The position numbers and the translations under genes were made by a program. From Granulicatella sp. WM01 (GTDB lineage Bacteria > Bacillota > Bacilli > Lactobacillales > Aerococcaceae), in NCBI RefSeq assembly GCF_004570605.1, contig NZ_SPPB01000004.1:1-62017 (forward strand): 62,017 nucleotides of DNA, read 5' to 3'. Positions within the stretch are counted from its first letter, which is position 1; each line of letters opens with the position of its first letter. The notes beneath the pieces are model-generated. The model worked only from the letters and a program-made list of their open reading frames with translations. It did not search any database and had not been told where the DNA came from. Shown here one piece after another: positions 1 through 7,988 of the stretch.

Positions 1-135
1 TATTCTAACGGTGTTATTGAGGGGATAAATCGAAAAATAAAATTATTAAATCGCATGAGTTATGGGTTTAAATATTTTACATATTTACGAACTCGAGTAT
101 TTTTAGTGCAAGAAAAATTATTTAAACAATCTTAA
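1..135 (+). CDS. ISL3-family transposase, C-terminal fragment
   Basis: An open frame from base 1 to the TAA at 133-135 gives 44 residues including VIEGINRKIKLLNRMSYG and a final FTYLRTRVFL segment. The (N/S)xxxEGxNxxIKxxxRxxxG pattern is the conserved C-terminal end of the ISL3 transposase (DDE) domain, with the glutamate in the EG pair as the likely last catalytic acid. The 5' part of the gene is outside the window. Whether the whole gene is intact cannot be seen. Confidence 0.8.
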   Translation, partial: YSNGVIEGINRKIKLLNRMSYGFKYFTYLRTRVFLVQEKLFKQS

Positions 136-137
136 TA

Positions 138-238
138 TGGGCTGAAAAGTCTATCAAATCAGTATGCTTATTGTCAAGGCACGCTCACGCTATAAACCTT
201 GACAACTGCATACCGATTCGAAAAGAAACAATTAGCCC
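138..238 (+). other. long imperfect stem-loop in the IS tail
   Basis: Immediately after the transposase stop, nested inverted repeats can be paired: GGGCT (139-143) with AGCCC (234-238), AATCAGTATGC with GCATACCGATT, and the inner arms TTGTCAAGG (171-179) with CCTTGACAA (197-205). The loop holds CACGCTCACGCTATAAA. A closely similar inner core occurs after the IS30 transposase at 61649-61677. It could be an RNA structure that ends or shields the transposase transcript; there is no U-run directly behind it. Confidence 0.6.
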
Positions 239-300
239 TATTAAGAAAAAACAACTTAATATTTGCTGGAATTTTTACTTACCAACATAATTTGACGAAG

Positions 301-347
301 AGCCTAAAAAAGTTGCTCACAAGTGAGTGACTTTTTTAATTTTGGCT
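301..347 (+). terminator. hairpin terminator abutting the IS end
   Basis: Arms 306-320 and 323-337 pair over 15 positions (13 Watson-Crick and two G-U pairs) with a two-base loop, and T-rich sequence follows. The outer bases of this structure (AGCC at 301-304) coincide with the ISL3 terminal repeat, so the IS seems to have inserted at the foot of an older terminator. Confidence 0.6.
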
Positions 348-1135
348 TTATGTCAAATAGGATTGATTGAGATGATATGTGGATAAAAGCATAGTCATTT
401 TTTGTGACTAGAAAATAATAGTGATATAAAAAATACAATTCTATAATAAAAAGAATTGATGTCTTTTTTGATGTGTTGTGAGCAAATGGTTTGTTTTATT
501 AAGTTATTTGTTTTTATGTCATGTTAAAATATTATATTATTACTTAGTTATTTATTTTAATATGGTAAGTGATGTATAACATACTATAAAATCCGCTTTT
601 ATTTGAAAAATAGCTTTTAGATTAAAATTTTAAATCATTTATTGGTATGCGTTTCATTGTATACTGATATATTATGGATAGATAATAAAGTCGAGAAGTT
701 TAAATGATATTATTTTACAAAATATGTTGCTATTCATTAAAATAATTTACCAAATTGAATTAACAATTCGCATTTAGTTAAATAAAAGATTAAAGGGAAA
801 GATTATAGATTTTGATGTGTAAAATATATATAGCAAGCATTAAATTTAAGATGTGTAAATAAATACATGTAGTGCAATTTTTACGGAAATCAATTATGAG
901 ATAGTTCAAAAGTATGTTAATAATATTAAAGTAATCTTTTAAGGAAATGGTTGCGATGCATAAAAATAGTATTTATTAAACGTCAATCAATCATATTTAC
1001 AACGTCTGATTAAATTGGAATATTTTATACTTTTATCACATAAAGATAAGAGTTAATGTGTTTGATACTATAGATTTCTCAAAGCGATTAACTCTGTTTA
1101 GTATCTTTATAAAAATGCAAATATTTTAAAAGATT
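348..1135. other. AT-rich non-coding stretch
   Basis: About 790 bases without a credible gene: frames are short and no start has a ribosome binding site. It is very AT-rich. An inverted repeat pairs AGAGTTAAT near 1049 with ATTAACTCT near 1088. I see no RNA gene. It may be the decayed flank of the insertion sequence. Confidence 0.5.
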
Positions 1136-1185
1136 AAAAAGGCTTTAACCTAAAGGGAGTACCTTATTTAAAGCCTTTTAAATTT
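1136..1185 (-). terminator. terminator downstream of the lipoprotein gene
   Basis: Arms AAAGGCTTTAA (about 1138-1148) and TTAAAGCCTTT (1168-1178) pair perfectly. Read on the minus strand they are followed by a T-rich tract, as expected for a terminator of the minus-strand gene ending at 1264. The flanks are AT-rich on both sides, so it could act in both directions. Confidence 0.6.
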
Positions 1186-1263
1186 AGTTGATAGTTTTTC
1201 TCTTTTCCTAGTTTATAATATAGTTTTCTAGATTAAACGTGATTGTTTAGCTAATATTTAAAA

Positions 1264-1854
1264 CTAGTCAATTCGTTCAAAACCAGATGCTTTTAATTGT
1301 TCTTCCATTAATTCTATTGTAATGTATTGGCTTGCATCTGCCTGATTTTTTTGAGCATCTGTTAAATTGCCTACTTTTTGAGCAAATGCAGCGTAGACAG
1401 ATAAATCAAAGTCAACAGTTGTACTCAAAGTTAGTATGTTTCCTTCAAGTTTTGTTTCGACTTTAGAATTAGGAATAGGCGTTTGAGATTTAAATGCATT
1501 GACGTATTGTGTGAAAAAGGCATCTTTTTGTCCTTCAGGTAGATTACTAATGACTTCTTCTGGAAGTTCTTGAGAAGTAATTGTTGTCATTTTTTTGATA
1601 ACATTATTTTCGTAAGTAAATTTATAAATTAATGTATCGCCAACACTTGGGTTTTTAAAGGTCGCTGTGCCAGATTGACCAGTTTTAGCGGATTTTGTAG
1701 TCGTTGAGGATTCTTTAGCCATTGATGTTGTGTTGTTTTTTGTGTTTATTGTATTAGATGTATTTGACGTATTTGCTTTAGATTCGTCAGATTTACTTCC
1801 TGTTCCACAACCAACTAAAACTATTCCTGTTAATAAAAGTACTGTTTTTTTCAT
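1264..1854 (-). CDS. small lipoprotein, DUF1307/YehR-like
   Basis: The 196-residue product begins MKKTVLLLTGIVLVGC, a type II signal peptide with the acylated cysteine at residue 16, so it should be anchored to the outer face of the membrane. A Ser/Thr/Asn-rich linker covers about residues 18-65. The remaining domain, with YKFTYENNVIKKMTTITSQ and a C-terminal ITIELMEEQLKASGF, resembles the DUF1307 (YehR) lipoproteins, whose function is unknown. The start is supported by AGGAG eight bases upstream. It is monocistronic and has its own terminator. The family assignment is by eye and only moderately sure. Confidence 0.6.
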   Translation of the reverse strand: MKKTVLLLTGIVLVGCGTGSKSDESKANTSNTSNTINTKNNTTSMAKESSTTTKSAKTGQSGTATFKNPSVGDTLIYKFTYENNVIKKMTTITSQELPEEVISNLPEGQKDAFFTQYVNAFKSQTPIPNSKVETKLEGNILTLSTTVDFDLSVYAAFAQKVGNLTDAQKNQADASQYITIELMEEQLKASGFERID

Positions 1855-2217
1855 TATGTTGTTCTCCTAATTTTTATTTTTAACATATATCAATAAATAT
1901 AATTGTAATAAAATGTATAAATTATGTTTTAAGGCTTATTATCTGGCTGTTTCATATTCCCTATCTCCTTTTATTATAATGAATATATTATAACATATTG
2001 ATTTGTGATAGAGTAGCAAATTTCACTAAATTTATCTTTTTTCGGAAAAAATTGCTTAAGATATTAAAATTTAATAATAATGATTAAATTAAGAGTTAAT
2101 ATGATATTTAAGATTATTGTAAGAGAATTTATAATAAATATTTACCGATAATCGTTGCCTACTCTTTTCTTATTTCTTACGCTGAAAAACTATATGACGT
2201 ATATTTATAAAATTAAC
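1855..2217. other. intergenic region upstream of the lipoprotein gene
   Basis: About 360 bases of AT-rich sequence between two minus-strand genes. It should carry the promoter of the lipoprotein gene, but several TATAAT-like matches make a choice impossible by eye. No small gene or structured RNA is apparent. Confidence 0.4.
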
Positions 2218-2257
2218 AAAAACAGTGCGAAATCAATAGTGATTTCACACTGTTTTT
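2218..2257 (-). terminator. terminator of the M32 carboxypeptidase gene
   Basis: AAAAACAGTGCGAAATCA pairs with TGATTTCACACTGTTTTT across a four-base loop with a single mismatch. A-runs and T-runs flank both sides, so it could also work on the plus strand. It sits just after the TAG of the carboxypeptidase gene. Confidence 0.8.
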
Positions 2258-2265
2258 TATAATAT

Positions 2266-3768
2266 TTAGTCGATTCCATAAATATCAAAATAACGTTTTT
2301 GCTGAATATCTAATAAGTAACGTGGAGATAGTGCTTCTCCTGTAGCTTCTAAAATTAATTCATTTGGTTTTTTGGAAGAACCATATTGATGAATATGTGC
2401 GCTTAACCATTCACGGATTTTGCGATAATTGTCTTTAGCAAATTCTTCTGTAAAGTCTAACGTTTTTTCCATTGTATGATACAACTGAGCGGCATACATA
2501 TAGCCTAATGCATAAGATGGGAAGTAGCCAAATAGACCTGCACTCCAGTGAACATCTTGCAATACACCTTCTAAGTCATTTTCAGGAGTAATGCCTAAAT
2601 ATTCTTGATATTTTTCATTCCATACACGAGGTAATTCGCTGACTGGTAAATCTTCGTTGAAAATCATTTTCTCAATTTCGTAGCGAATAATGATATGTAA
2701 TGGATATGTCAATGTATCGGCTTCAATACGGATGAATGACGGTTCAGATTTATGTAAACCTTTATAGAATGTATCAAAATCAATATCTTTGAAAGTACCT
2801 TCGGTTGCCTCTTGGAATAACGAAAAGTTATTTTTCCAGAATTCTTTATGGCTTCCTACGATAATTTCATAAAATAGGGATTGTGATTCATGCATGCCCA
2901 TACTTGTTCCTGTAGCAAGAGGTGTGTAGTCAAAGCGTGCATCAATATTTTGTTCGTAAATGCCGTGTCCAGCTTCGTGAATAACGCCAAATGTTGCCAT
3001 TTTAAAGTCATGTTCATTCCAACGTGTTGTAATTCTAGCATCATTACGATTTAAGTTTTGCATAAAAGGATGTGTGGTATCGTCTAAGCGTCCTTTATCA
3101 AAATTGTAGTCAATACGTTTAGCTAGTTCTGTAACCAATTTATGCTGTTGTGATTTTGGTACATAGCGAGAAAGAAAGTCTGTTTGTGGTACAGTTCCTT
3201 TTTCTGTTAAAGTTTGTCGGATAGCCATTAATCCATCACGTAATTCTGAAAAAAGACTATCAAGCTTTTCAACAGTCATTCCAGGTTCATATTGATTTAA
3301 CAACACATCATAAGGTGTTGCTTCATCTTTTCTTTGTAGTGGAATAAATTCTTTTAAAAATTGAACAATTTCTTCAAGAGATTGTTTAAATGGTTCAAAA
3401 CTTTTTGTTTTACGTCCTTCATGCCATGTTTCATCTGCTTTACCTAGACATTTGATGTAAGCAGTATAGCGATCAATAGGAATGTTTCGATTTAAATCAA
3501 ACTCTTTTTTGACTTCTTTGTAGATCAGTAACCCGTCTTGAGATAATATGTCTGAATGTTGTGAAAAGTAAGTTAAAAATTCTTCCATTTTTGCTGAAAT
3601 AGACATTTCGAAGGCTTTTCCTGAAAAATAACTGGATACTTCTGCACGAAAGTCAACGGCATCTCTTGGCATGCCAGTTTGTGTATCCCAACCAAATAAA
3701 GCTGTTGCTTCATTGAACATAGCAATTTCTTTTAAATATGCTCTAAATTCTAATTCTTTTTGATGCAT
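2266..3768 (-). CDS. M32 family metallocarboxypeptidase (carboxypeptidase Taq type)
   Basis: The 500-residue product has the length of peptidase family M32. The zinc site is visible as HEAGH at residues 264-268, followed by the family signature GTSMGMHESQSLFYE, whose glutamate is the third zinc ligand. The enzyme is a cytoplasmic (no signal peptide) broad-specificity carboxypeptidase that trims single residues from peptide C-termini, so it probably serves peptide recycling. The ATG at 3766-3768 is preceded by AAGGAGG on the minus strand. The gene stands alone, divergent from the nuclease gene, with a strong terminator. Confidence 0.93.
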   Translation of the reverse strand: MHQKELEFRAYLKEIAMFNEATALFGWDTQTGMPRDAVDFRAEVSSYFSGKAFEMSISAKMEEFLTYFSQHSDILSQDGLLIYKEVKKEFDLNRNIPIDRYTAYIKCLGKADETWHEGRKTKSFEPFKQSLEEIVQFLKEFIPLQRKDEATPYDVLLNQYEPGMTVEKLDSLFSELRDGLMAIRQTLTEKGTVPQTDFLSRYVPKSQQHKLVTELAKRIDYNFDKGRLDDTTHPFMQNLNRNDARITTRWNEHDFKMATFGVIHEAGHGIYEQNIDARFDYTPLATGTSMGMHESQSLFYEIIVGSHKEFWKNNFSLFQEATEGTFKDIDFDTFYKGLHKSEPSFIRIEADTLTYPLHIIIRYEIEKMIFNEDLPVSELPRVWNEKYQEYLGITPENDLEGVLQDVHWSAGLFGYFPSYALGYMYAAQLYHTMEKTLDFTEEFAKDNYRKIREWLSAHIHQYGSSKKPNELILEATGEALSPRYLLDIQQKRYFDIYGID

Positions 3769-4019
3769 AAGTTCCTCCTTAAATTTTTTAATATGGTATC
3801 ATAAAAATAGAGCATGTAGTTTAGTTATGGTGTTTATTTTAAATAGCATAAAAATATCTATCATAGATAAACAATTAAAATGGACATGTGCAATACGTAA
3901 ACACCATCTATCATGGTACGATATTTTTTATGATTAGTGCTATTATACAATTTTTTTGCAGAATATGCTAAAATATGTATTCTAGAATAAATATAAATAA
4001 TTGAAAAAGGAGTTTGGGC

Positions 4020-4535
4020 ATGAAAAAGTGGATTATCCTGTGTTTAACGTTATTTTGTGTAGCGTGTACACCACAAACTGAGCAACAACATGTCATAGGT
4101 GAAATAGTTAGTTTAGTAAAAACAATTGATGGAGATACTGCACAATTTACTGTTGATGGAAAAATAGAACGTGTACGTTTTTTATTAATTGATACTCCGG
4201 AAAGTGTTAAGCCAAATACGCCTGTACAACCTTATGGGAAAGAAGCTAGTCAACGTGTAGAAACATTATTAAAACAAGCAAAAACAATTTCGGTGAGTTA
4301 TGAAAAAGGAAGAGAGCGAGATAGATATAATCGTTTGTTGGCTTATGTTTTTGTAGACGGTGAGTTACTCCAAGATATTTTAGTTAAAGAAGGTTTAGCA
4401 AGAGTAGCCTACTATAAAGGAAAAGAGCAGTATTTATCACAACTTCAAGAACATCAAAAACAAGCAAAAGCACAAAAAATTGGGATTTGGTCTATTGATG
4501 GTTATGTCACAGACAAAGGATTTAAAGAAAAATGA
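4020..4535 (+). CDS. thermonuclease-like lipoprotein (SNase family)
   Basis: The staphylococcal nuclease fold is recognisable: IDGDT near residue 37, then VRFLLIDTPES and RERDRYNRLLAYVF. These supply the equivalents of catalytic Arg35, Glu43 and Arg87 of SNase (here R53, E61, R105). It should cut DNA and RNA in a calcium-dependent way. The N-terminus MKKWIILCLTLFCVAC is a lipoprotein-type signal with Cys16, so the enzyme is likely tethered outside the cell. I chose the ATG at 4020, seven bases after AAAAAGGAG, rather than the in-frame TTG at 4014. 171 residues. Confidence 0.9.
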   Translation: MKKWIILCLTLFCVACTPQTEQQHVIGEIVSLVKTIDGDTAQFTVDGKIERVRFLLIDTPESVKPNTPVQPYGKEASQRVETLLKQAKTISVSYEKGRERDRYNRLLAYVFVDGELLQDILVKEGLARVAYYKGKEQYLSQLQEHQKQAKAQKIGIWSIDGYVTDKGFKEK

Positions 4536-4597
4536 TATGAACGATATAATCATAAATAATCTATGATATAATAAAGAAAAGAAAGATAGGTGGAAAT

Positions 4598-4999
4598 ATG
4601 ATAACTAAAGAGGCGTTAATGGAGCAGGCAAAAGAAGCGTTAAAACATGCATATTGCCCATATTCAAAATTTCCGGTAGGTGCAGCTATTTTGTACCGTG
4701 ACGGTAGAGTAATCACAGGAGCAAATATAGAAAATGTATCTTTTGGAGCAACGAGTTGTGCAGAAAGAAGTGCTTTATTTGCTGGTGCTTCAATGGGATA
4801 TAGGAAAGGTGACTTAATGGCTATTGCGATTGCAGGGAAAACAGAAGATTTTTTGCCACCTTGTAATATTTGCAGACAAGCCTTGGTTGAATTTTGTTTA
4901 CCGACTATGCCTGTATATTTATTGAATGGATTAGGAGAGATTTTAAGTTTAGAATTACAAGACTTAGTGCCTTATTCATTTACAAGTTTATCAATGTAA
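4598..4999 (+). CDS. cdd: cytidine deaminase
   Basis: The 133-residue product matches tetrameric cytidine deaminases in length. The zinc and catalytic residues are visible as C54-A-E56 and P-C89-N-I-C92, and FPVGAA and GANIENVSFG are the conserved substrate-side segments. It deaminates cytidine and deoxycytidine to uridine and deoxyuridine in pyrimidine salvage. A TATAAT box at 4567-4572 lies before the start, and the next gene follows after 12 bases, so the genes from here to the RluA-type synthase (7941) are likely one transcript. Confidence 0.95.
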   Translation: MITKEALMEQAKEALKHAYCPYSKFPVGAAILYRDGRVITGANIENVSFGATSCAERSALFAGASMGYRKGDLMAIAIAGKTEDFLPPCNICRQALVEFCLPTMPVYLLNGLGEILSLELQDLVPYSFTSLSM

Positions 5000-5011
5000 A
5001 GAGGTGAGTTC

Positions 5012-5653
5012 ATGCAATTATTTTGTGTAAAGACAGGAGAAATCCGTGAAAATACATATTTTGTTGTTCAAGATAATCAAGATACGCTAATTTTTGATCC
5101 TGGAAATGATGCTGAACAATTAAAACAAACCATTGAAACACATGGATTTAACCCAGTAGCGATTTTATTGACACATGCTCATTATGATCATATTGGAGCT
5201 GTTGATGTATTAAGACAAGAATATGACATTCCGGTTTATGTTAATGCAATTGAAAAAGAATTTTTAATGAATCCAGAGTTAAATTTATCTGGACGTCATT
5301 TTCCAAATCTTGTATCTATTCAACCAGCTGATAAATTATGGGAAACAATGGGACAAGCACAAGTTGGAACATTTACGTTTAGGATTGAACATGTTCCCGG
5401 TCATTCTCCTGGAAGTACGGTGTATTTATTTGAGCAAGACCAATTTGCTATTGTTGGAGACACGTTATTTAAAGGTGGGTGTGGGCGAACAGATTTACCA
5501 GGGAGTAGTACGCATACAGAATTGATGCAAGGTATTCGTCAGCATTTACTCACGTTACCAGATGATACTCAAATTTTTGCTGGTCATGGAGAACCAACAA
5601 CAATTGCTTTTGAAAAGAAAACTAATCCATATTTGAATGGTGTTGTAAGATGA
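5012..5653 (+). CDS. metallo-beta-lactamase-fold hydrolase (glyoxalase II-like)
   Basis: The 213-residue protein carries all motifs of the family: THAHYDHIGA (metal site), HVPGHSPGS, GDTLFKGGCGRTD and the final AGHGEPTT. It resembles the YqgX/YcbL type of single-domain hydroxyacylglutathione hydrolase-like enzymes common in Firmicutes. The real thiol substrate is unknown, because these organisms often lack glutathione. The start is preceded by AGAGGTGAG. Its end overlaps the next gene by four bases (ATGA), implying translational coupling. Confidence 0.88.
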   Translation: MQLFCVKTGEIRENTYFVVQDNQDTLIFDPGNDAEQLKQTIETHGFNPVAILLTHAHYDHIGAVDVLRQEYDIPVYVNAIEKEFLMNPELNLSGRHFPNLVSIQPADKLWETMGQAQVGTFTFRIEHVPGHSPGSTVYLFEQDQFAIVGDTLFKGGCGRTDLPGSSTHTELMQGIRQHLLTLPDDTQIFAGHGEPTTIAFEKKTNPYLNGVVR

Positions 5654-6588
5654 CTAATATAACGTATTTTCCTAAAAATAAAGAGATGTTTTTAAAGCAA
5701 GCAGTTGAGGCTTATGCATCTTGGCATCTTCCTGAAGCAGTGCAGTATATGGAAAAAGCATTAGCAATTGAAAAAGATGACACATTATATCCTCTATATA
5801 TCACTTTATTGCTTGAATTGTATGAACTAGATAGAGCAGAACGTTTTTTTGAGAAAACATTTCCACAGATTGATTTTGTTGAAACAACACCTGAACTTGA
5901 TGTGTTATATATTCGGTTATTGATTGAATTATGGGCATTAGATAAGGCAAAATTGCTTATTCATCATAGAATTGATAGGTATCAAGGTAATAGTGTAATT
6001 GTTGAAGAATTAAATGGATTATTAGATAAATTAGAGCAACAAGAGCAAGCTTATCAACGGGATAAAGAAAAACAAATTAAAGATGTATTAACACAAATTA
6101 ATCACGTAGAAAATCTATCGTTTTATCAGCAGCAACACATTATTCCGTTACTAAATCATTTGGACGATGCTTTATATTCTCAAAGTGTTCATACTTTATT
6201 ACATTCTGCATTGCATCCTATTTTAAAGACGTATTTATTAGAAATTAGCATAGAAAAAAAAGTACTACAACATTTTAACATGACATGGTTTGGGCAAACT
6301 GTTGAGCTTGATGTGAATCAATTAAGTCCAGTGATGGATCATGCGTTATATCAAGCATGTCTAAAGTATATTGAAGAAGTTGTGCAAGATGAACACATTA
6401 AAGAGATGTTAATAAAAAATACATTGCTCTATTTTTCAATTTTATATCCATTTCCAGAAGTATTATTTGAACATTATGATATTTTTGTGCGGACATTAAT
6501 GAAACGTAATGCTCACGAGGATATAGAGTATCAAAGAGAATGGTTTGAAAAAATTGAATATTGGATTGCTCAAATGGAAGAATGTTAG
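5650..6588 (+). CDS. TPR-like helical protein of unknown function
   Basis: The 312-residue product starts with segments that look like tetratricopeptide repeats: AVEAYASWHLPEAVQYMEKALAIEKDD (about residues 18-44), followed by LYITLLLELYELDRAERFF and LYIRLLIELWALDKAKLLI. The rest is helical, rich in Leu, Gln, His and Glu, with no enzyme motif and no signal peptide. Placed between the MBL hydrolase and lspA with overlapping ends, it may be a scaffold or chaperone-like protein. No specific function can be given. Confidence 0.7.
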   Translation: MTNITYFPKNKEMFLKQAVEAYASWHLPEAVQYMEKALAIEKDDTLYPLYITLLLELYELDRAERFFEKTFPQIDFVETTPELDVLYIRLLIELWALDKAKLLIHHRIDRYQGNSVIVEELNGLLDKLEQQEQAYQRDKEKQIKDVLTQINHVENLSFYQQQHIIPLLNHLDDALYSQSVHTLLHSALHPILKTYLLEISIEKKVLQHFNMTWFGQTVELDVNQLSPVMDHALYQACLKYIEEVVQDEHIKEMLIKNTLLYFSILYPFPEVLFEHYDIFVRTLMKRNAHEDIEYQREWFEKIEYWIAQMEEC

Positions 6589-6599
6589 GAGAAAGAAAA

Positions 6600-7049
6600 A
6601 TGATAATTATTTATATAAGTATTGTATTGTGTGTATTGCTTGATCAACTTGTTAAACTATGGGTTGTGAATCAATTCGATTTGCATACAGGAATATCTGT
6701 TATTGATGGCATATTGTCATTATTCTATACTCGAAATGACGGAGCAGCATGGGGCATTTTATCGGGCAATCGTATGTTGTTTTATGTGATTACAGTTTTA
6801 TTCATTGTTGGTTTTGCATGGTGGTTCCATAAAGATGAAAAAAGTGTTGTTAGTCGTATTGCTTATGTGTGTATTATTGCTGGAGCTTTAGGGAATTTTA
6901 TTGATAGAGTGTACCTTGGTTATGTTGTGGATATGTTCCAACTTGATTTTATCCGTTTCCCAATTTTTAATGTTGCAGATATGTTTTTAACATGTGGTGT
7001 GGCATTAATGTTGCTTGAAACATTAGTATTGGAGAGAAAACATGACTAA
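6600..7049 (+). CDS. lspA: lipoprotein signal peptidase (signal peptidase II)
   Basis: The 149-residue, four-helix membrane protein contains DQLVKLW, TRNDGAAWGIL, AGALGNFIDRV and FPIFNVADMFLT. The aspartates of the last two motifs form the catalytic dyad. It removes the signal peptide from diacylglyceryl-modified prolipoproteins, and several such lipoproteins are encoded in this window. I chose the ATG at 6600, which follows TTAGGAGAAAGAAAA. The longer frame from 6561 adds 13 implausible residues overlapping the previous gene. The end overlaps the pseudouridine synthase gene by eight bases. Confidence 0.95.
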   Translation: MIIIYISIVLCVLLDQLVKLWVVNQFDLHTGISVIDGILSLFYTRNDGAAWGILSGNRMLFYVITVLFIVGFAWWFHKDEKSVVSRIAYVCIIAGALGNFIDRVYLGYVVDMFQLDFIRFPIFNVADMFLTCGVALMLLETLVLERKHD

Positions 7050-7941
7050 ATATCATTTTATAATAGATGAACAAACAGGACGTATTGACAAGGTATTACA
7101 AGAATGTTTGGAGATGAGCCGTTCTCAAATTCAAGTATTATTGAAAAAAGAATACGTTCAAGTTAATGAGGTAATAGTTAAAGCAAACTATAAAGTTAAA
7201 TGTAGGGACAAGATTGATGTGACAATTCCTGAAAAAGAAGAGCTAGATGTTATTCCTGAAAATTTACCACTAGATATTATTTTTGAAGATGAGGATATTG
7301 TAATTGTTAATAAAGTGAGTGGTATGGTTGTGCATCCGTCTGTTAATCACGAAACAGGAACATTAGTCAATGCCTTACTGTATCATATTAAAGATCTATC
7401 TAGTGGAACAGGTGAGGTAAGACCGGGGATTGTGCATCGTATTGATAAGGATACTTCAGGGTTATTAGTTGTTGCCAAACATAATAAAGCACATCAGCTA
7501 CTATCTGAACAATTGCAACAACATAGTATGACAAGAGAATATATTGCTTTAGTGCATGGTGTTATTGAAGAGGATAATGGTACTATTCATGCTCCGCTTG
7601 CTAGAGATAAATACGATAGATTAAAATGGAGCGTACAAAAAGAGGGGAAAGATGCCATTACACATTTTACTGTGTTACAACGTTATGCACACCATACATT
7701 AGTGTCTTTAAGATTAGAAACAGGTAGAACACACCAAATTAGAGTACACATGCAATTTATTGGGCATGAATTAGTAGGCGATTTAGTTTATAGTCACCAC
7801 GCTGATGATAAATCAATGGGTCAATATTTACATGCTAAAACATTAGGGTTTATTCATCCACGAACACAGCAGAATGTGTTATTTACAAGTGAGCTACCAC
7901 ATTATTTTAAAGAGTATTTAGATAATTTGGTTGATGCATAA
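7042..7941 (+). CDS. RluA/RluD-family 23S rRNA pseudouridine synthase
   Basis: The 299-residue protein has an N-terminal S4 RNA-binding domain (about residues 12-75, with RIDKVLQECLEMSRSQIQVLLK) and then the RluA catalytic domain. GIVHRIDKDTSGLLVVAK contains the catalytic aspartate, and LETGRTHQIRVHM is the second family signature. It isomerises uridines in large-subunit rRNA. The lspA-rluA-type order is standard in Firmicutes. The exact target positions cannot be read from sequence. Confidence 0.92.
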   Translation: MTKYHFIIDEQTGRIDKVLQECLEMSRSQIQVLLKKEYVQVNEVIVKANYKVKCRDKIDVTIPEKEELDVIPENLPLDIIFEDEDIVIVNKVSGMVVHPSVNHETGTLVNALLYHIKDLSSGTGEVRPGIVHRIDKDTSGLLVVAKHNKAHQLLSEQLQQHSMTREYIALVHGVIEEDNGTIHAPLARDKYDRLKWSVQKEGKDAITHFTVLQRYAHHTLVSLRLETGRTHQIRVHMQFIGHELVGDLVYSHHADDKSMGQYLHAKTLGFIHPRTQQNVLFTSELPHYFKEYLDNLVDA

Positions 7942-7955
7942 TTTCATGGTATAAT
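7927..7955 (+). promoter_or_regulatory. sigma-A promoter for pepF
   Basis: TTGGTT (7927-7932), 17-base spacer, TATAAT (7950-7955). It overlaps the end of the preceding gene and lies 33 bases before the pepF start, so pepF probably has its own transcript. Confidence 0.7.
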
Positions 7956-7988
7956 AGGAAAAAACATACAAAAAAGGAGGATTTTTTT

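Larger units (their letters stand above)
1..304 (+). mobile_element. ISL3-family insertion sequence, 3' end only
   Basis: The window opens inside an insertion sequence. It contains the transposase C-terminus (1-135), a structured non-coding tail, and a right terminal inverted repeat at 282-304. Read on the minus strand, that repeat begins GGCTCTTCGTCAAATTATG, which matches the usual ISL3-family end. The left end lies outside the window, so completeness cannot be judged. It is a different member of the family from the copy at 53615-55111, whose ends do not resemble it. Confidence 0.8.
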
